DNA of 64,000 nt from Heterocephalus glaber (Eukaryota; Chordata; Mammalia; Rodentia; Bathyergidae): the NCBI RefSeq assembly GCF_000247695.1, contig NW_004624743.1:2643368-2707367 (forward strand), read 5' to 3'. This document shows, in pieces, positions 60,479-64,000 of this stretch (its first letter is position 1; each line of letters begins with the position of its first letter). Made by a program: the position numbers and the translations under genes. The notes under the pieces were generated by a model. That model saw nothing but the letters and a program-made list of their open reading frames with translations, was not told the DNA's origin and searched no databases.

Positions 60479-60852
60479 GAGTCCACCAAAAATGTATACA
60501 CACTTAAGAAAAAGAAAAACTTGTATAAATATTTTAATAGTAAATTTATTGAGATACCATGAGATTAATGCAAGTCGCTTTTAGCTGTTACAATTACGAG
60601 AGGTGCTCAAAGTGGTGCCCATTAACTTTCAGACGTCTGTTACTTTGGCAAACTGCAGCTTGGGTGACCTTGGTCATTGAGATGGCTGTGCATGCATCTT
60701 CAGTTTCTTCTCTAAGGGCTGGCAGTGTAGTGGGTTTTCTGTGATATATAATGTCCTCCAGTGTCTTCCACACTAGGGTAACAGCATCTGTGGAAAAGAT
60801 CATACTATTTCTCTTTTACTGAGTTGTGTATACACTTTTTGGGCAGACCCTG
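60479..60852 (-). mobile_element. compact mariner/Tc1-like element with inverted ends and transposase tail
   Basis: Inverted ends are GAGTCCACCAAAAATGTATA (60479 on) and, from the right on the minus strand, CAGGGTCTGCCCAAAAAGTG. Both continue to GTATACAC. TA flanks both sides (60477-60478, 60853-60854). The minus-strand frame 60594-60803 encodes a transposase C terminus (motifs VWKTLEDIIYHRKPTTLPAL and VNGHHFEHL). It is 374 bases long, so it is a deletion derivative. Confidence 0.75.
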
Positions 60853-60948
60853 TATTTAAAATGATGACATTAACAAAGACACACCTCTGCCTAACATGAT
60901 GTTTGCCAGTTCTGTGTACAACTGATGATGTACTAATCCTTTCCTTTT

Positions 60949-61296
60949 GTGTTTTTAGTCATATTCATTCTTCTCTTTGGTTTTTTAGTCTTCTTCTTAA
61001 TATCTCATAGCGTCAATACCGAGATATATGTTAACAATACATTTCATGTTAGATGGCAAAGGAATAGGAGAGGAAAGGAAAAAATGGTTAATACAGACAT
61101 GAGCATGTTCACATCAGAAAAAGAAGACATACTCATAACTACAATGAGCACTGCAGCAGTCCCGACTTTCAGTGGAATGAAAGGATTGTTTTATCCCTTG
61201 GTGGAAGTGTCTCTCCCTTTGGAACTAAGAAATCGGACTCAGCTGAGCCCTGAGTTACAGGCAAATGAAGCAAAATCTTTGTTAGTGAGTCATTAG
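60949..61296 (+). other. unexplained 115-codon open frame
   Basis: The frame begins in a run of TTTT GTGTTTTTAG, which could be a splice acceptor. It encodes a hydrophobic N-terminal segment (IFILLFGFLVFFLISHSV) followed by a basic and then Ser/Thr-rich part. I recognise no family. It lies directly next to the mariner-like element. It may be chance. Confidence 0.25.
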
Positions 61297-61599
61297 GAGG
61301 TAGTGAGAAAGCTTACTCTTATTTTTGCTCCTTAATTCCCAGATTCATGAATCCCACTTAAGAGAGAAACAAGATCATAGTGCATGTTAATTTAGAATGT
61401 ATGGTACATTCTGAATATTGCTCGAGCTCCAAAAGATGCTGACACCTAGCTGCTATCAGGACTGAGTCTTCTAAAGCCACTCCATTGTATCAAGCCAGCT
61501 ACTTCACACAGGAAGACCAGTGAATTCATGAACATGTGCCCGTTGGCTGTACTGAATTTACTGTGAACAAATGTTGGCCAGGGCAATGCTATGAAATAA

Positions 61600-63300
61600 C
61601 ACGAAGGTGGATTAGTCATTCTCTAAATCCACAGAGAGTGGCTGGAGAAGAAACATTGTAGTCAAGGACGACAAGTCCATGTCTGCGGTAAAATGTTTAT
61701 CCAGTGGGAACCAAGTGGCTTCTTTCCACGATGGAAGTGGTCCAGTGTACGTAATGCACCACCCGGTGGCGGGCTGGTCTTCCTGGAGTAGGGTGCCGGT
61801 CGGGGCCTCCATTGCTGGCTGACTGGGCGCTCAGCAGCTCTGGAGTCCAAAATAAGCTTTGATGAGTGAAAGTCCATGCATTGCCGCCATTCCTGCCACC
61901 ATGGGCATTTTCTTTGAGCCCATTTGCCAATGAAGAAGTTGAAGGAGAAAAAAATTAATTGACAGTCACAGGACAGGTCACCTTGCCTACTCTGAAAATG
62001 CTCCTCTGCTGAAGTCATGGTTTGGTGAGCATTCAGGTGGCACACACATATTTTTATATTCTGCACTCAATCAGGGAGGTTTGTCTAAATGTCTCTCTTC
62101 AGTGATTTATGCTACTGATCTGGCACTTGAACTTCCAAGTCCATTACTATCAGGCAAGTCACTCTTCGAGAAATACTGCAGAGTGTAGTAGGCCCTGCTT
62201 CTGCTTACTTTTCCTGTCAGGAAAAACGAACAACCAAGTATATCAAAGTTCTATATGTAAGGAAGATTTCCCTTTACTGTTGTCCAAAAGGCCATACTGG
62301 AAGGGTGCTGTGGCTATAGTCACTCAACCTCAGGTGTCCCTGCATATATTAAGTGGGACCATCTGTAAGCCAGTCATATACTTTTTCTTCCTTAGTCAGC
62401 TACTCAAAGAGAACTATGTGAGGCATGGGGTGAGGGGCCGGGCACAGAAGCTACTTTCCCATGCACCTTACTGGTGTCTCCAGGACCCACTTTGGCCTGC
62501 TTTCTGTGTGCCACTTCTATCAGATGATAGAGTGTTGCTGCTGCACGTGCTCACTTTAGGGATGTGGTGAGTCAGACAAAGCCCACTTTGTCGTGGGTGT
62601 CTGGAGTCACATGGCGGCTTGGTGGCATGAGTCAAGTGTTCCATTTCCACTAAAGCCAAGTAGAAAGCCCAAAGCTGTTATCTGCATAGGGTAGCATGGG
62701 TCTGGTCCAGACTCCCAAGGGTCCTTGCTGCGATTCATCAGTCGGGGCCTGCCAGTGGTGCTGTGCCACCTCCCTGCCTGCCCCGGCACTTCAAGATGCA
62801 TTCCTCATGTACAGCCTCACAGGACTTCACTTTTCATTCCTTCTTCTATTAATTATATTTAGTTCTAGGGGAAGGATATCTATCTATCTATCTGTCTGTC
62901 TGTCCATCCATTTGTTAACTCCTAAAATGTGGCTATGGACCCTGTCGTAGTCAGAATCATTTCCGACAGTAGAGGAAGGGAAGAGTTCTTCTCCCTGAGT
63001 CTTGGAGCAGCACAGATTAAGCCATTTTTCTGTGTCTCTTTTGTTGTAGATACTCCTTTGGGGCTGGGAGGCCACCTGGGGTAGATTGTTTGCAGAATGT
63101 GCACAATGACTCCTCTCCGGGGCCCATATCTGCTGTGAATTAACTGTGTGGTTCCTCCTTCGAGAAGTGGGTGTATTTGCTCAAGAATTTGATTCTCCAC
63201 AGCCTTAGGATGTGCTTCGGCCCACAGACTGCCGGAAAAGTGCTGCTGACCAATCCTGAGCCTAAGCATCTGCTCTTGTTGGAACACAGCTCAGCTGCCA
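61600..63300 (-). mobile_element. endogenous retrovirus pol remnant, heavily decayed
   Basis: On the minus strand 61612-62066 shows pieces of the RNase H/integrase region of an endogenous retroviral pol, including a GPLPSWK motif, in at least two different frames with stops between them. Minus-strand frames at 62468-62801 and 62922-63287 lie upstream in the same orientation and may be earlier pol or gag sequence, but I cannot name them. No complete gene remains and no LTR pair was located. Confidence 0.5.
62878..62912. repeat. (ATCT)n/(GTCT)n short tandem repeat
   Basis: Four-base units ATCT then GTCT then CATC follow each other within the retroviral remnant. Confidence 0.9.
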
Positions 63301-64000
63301 GGTGAGTGATTCCAAAGGGACAGCCTGCTGAAAGACGAGAGTGCTGCTCTTGGAAGAAAGATAAACCCTCTGAGCTGAAACCATTCTACCCAGAACCTCA
63401 CCACATCTGTCTAAGTGATCCCCACTGTGACCTGAGGAACCACCTGGACAGGATTGGTCTAATTTCCACCTGCACATTACAAGCTAAATAAATGGTTGTT
63501 GTGCAACTGAAGCTTGCTGATTTGCCACCAAAGTTGGAGGTGTGTTCTTAGGAGTTACATTCATGTCTGAATGATCACATCTACCATCTAAGAGTAGAGA
63601 AAAGCAGAGGATGAGCCACACGGCAGAGAAGGGATACGAAGGAGGAATATAGAGCCAGCTTAGCCAGTTCTTGTTAGGGTCCCATTTTTTCTGCTAAGTG
63701 GATCACTTATCACTCAGCGAGGATCTTCTCTTCAGAACACTTAGAGATGCCCCAGGCTCACCGAAGGAAGGGACAATTGGTCTCAGTTCTCCCATGGTTC
63801 CTAAGAGTCTGAATCCCAAGACCTGGGTGGATGTTCACTCTTCAATGACTGGGTTTGGAACTGGCCTACAGCATGGAACAGAGGAGGCTGCTTTTTCTGC
63901 CCTGTTGTCTTTCCATCTCTCTCTTTTGGGACAAGATCTCTCATCACTTTTGCATGTTTGCTTTGTTTTTTCTCTCTTCCTTTCTCCATTTCCACATAGT
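63301..64000. other. intergenic DNA to window end
   Basis: I recognise no gene or repeat. Only short frames are present. Confidence 0.4.

Noticed and set aside
62109..62570. 153-codon plus-strand frame
   Set aside because: It is antisense to the retroviral pol remnant and has no recognisable domain.

Overview
This is nuclear DNA from a placental mammal, almost certainly a rodent. It has GT-AG introns, MIR, L2 and L1 relics, B1-like SINEs, and at least nine short tRNA-derived ID-type SINEs ending in a tract that reads GAGCTAAATCCCCGGCC on the opposite strand. That SINE spectrum fits a squirrel- or beaver-related rodent. My best guess is a beaver (Castor), from memory of its repeats, not from a search.

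Three genes lie in the order expected from human chromosome 5q14. (1) The last two coding exons of ATG10 (+; 5120-5217 and 5847-5955) include the catalytic cysteine of this autophagy E2-like enzyme. (2) A complete four-exon RPS23 (-; 20155-22040) encodes the full 143-residue 40S protein and starts in a CpG island. (3) A complete-looking ATP6AP1L (+; six coding exons from 31708 to 53183, 324 residues, all splice phases compatible) encodes a V-ATPase accessory-subunit (Ac45) paralogue with signal peptide, lumenal domain, transmembrane helix and an unusually long cytosolic tail.

The rest is intron or intergenic DNA dominated by transposons. 1-5119 is an ATG10 intron holding an L1 nested in a TA-flanked inverted-repeat DNA element. 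5956-20120 lies between ATG10 and RPS23 and holds a Tigger transposon (12945-14202), LTRs, SINEs and antisense L1. 22500-31300 separates RPS23 and ATP6AP1L. 53184-64000 is downstream intergenic DNA with LTR fragments, a compact mariner-like element (60479-60852) and a decayed retroviral pol block on the minus strand (about 61600-63300).

No operon, CRISPR array, bacterial or phage sequence is present. I did not find a novel multi-gene system. The best leads are the intact ATP6AP1L frame and its tail signals, a possible alternative terminal exon, a recently active ID SINE family, a mariner-like element with nearly intact ends, and an unexplained 115-codon open frame beside it.
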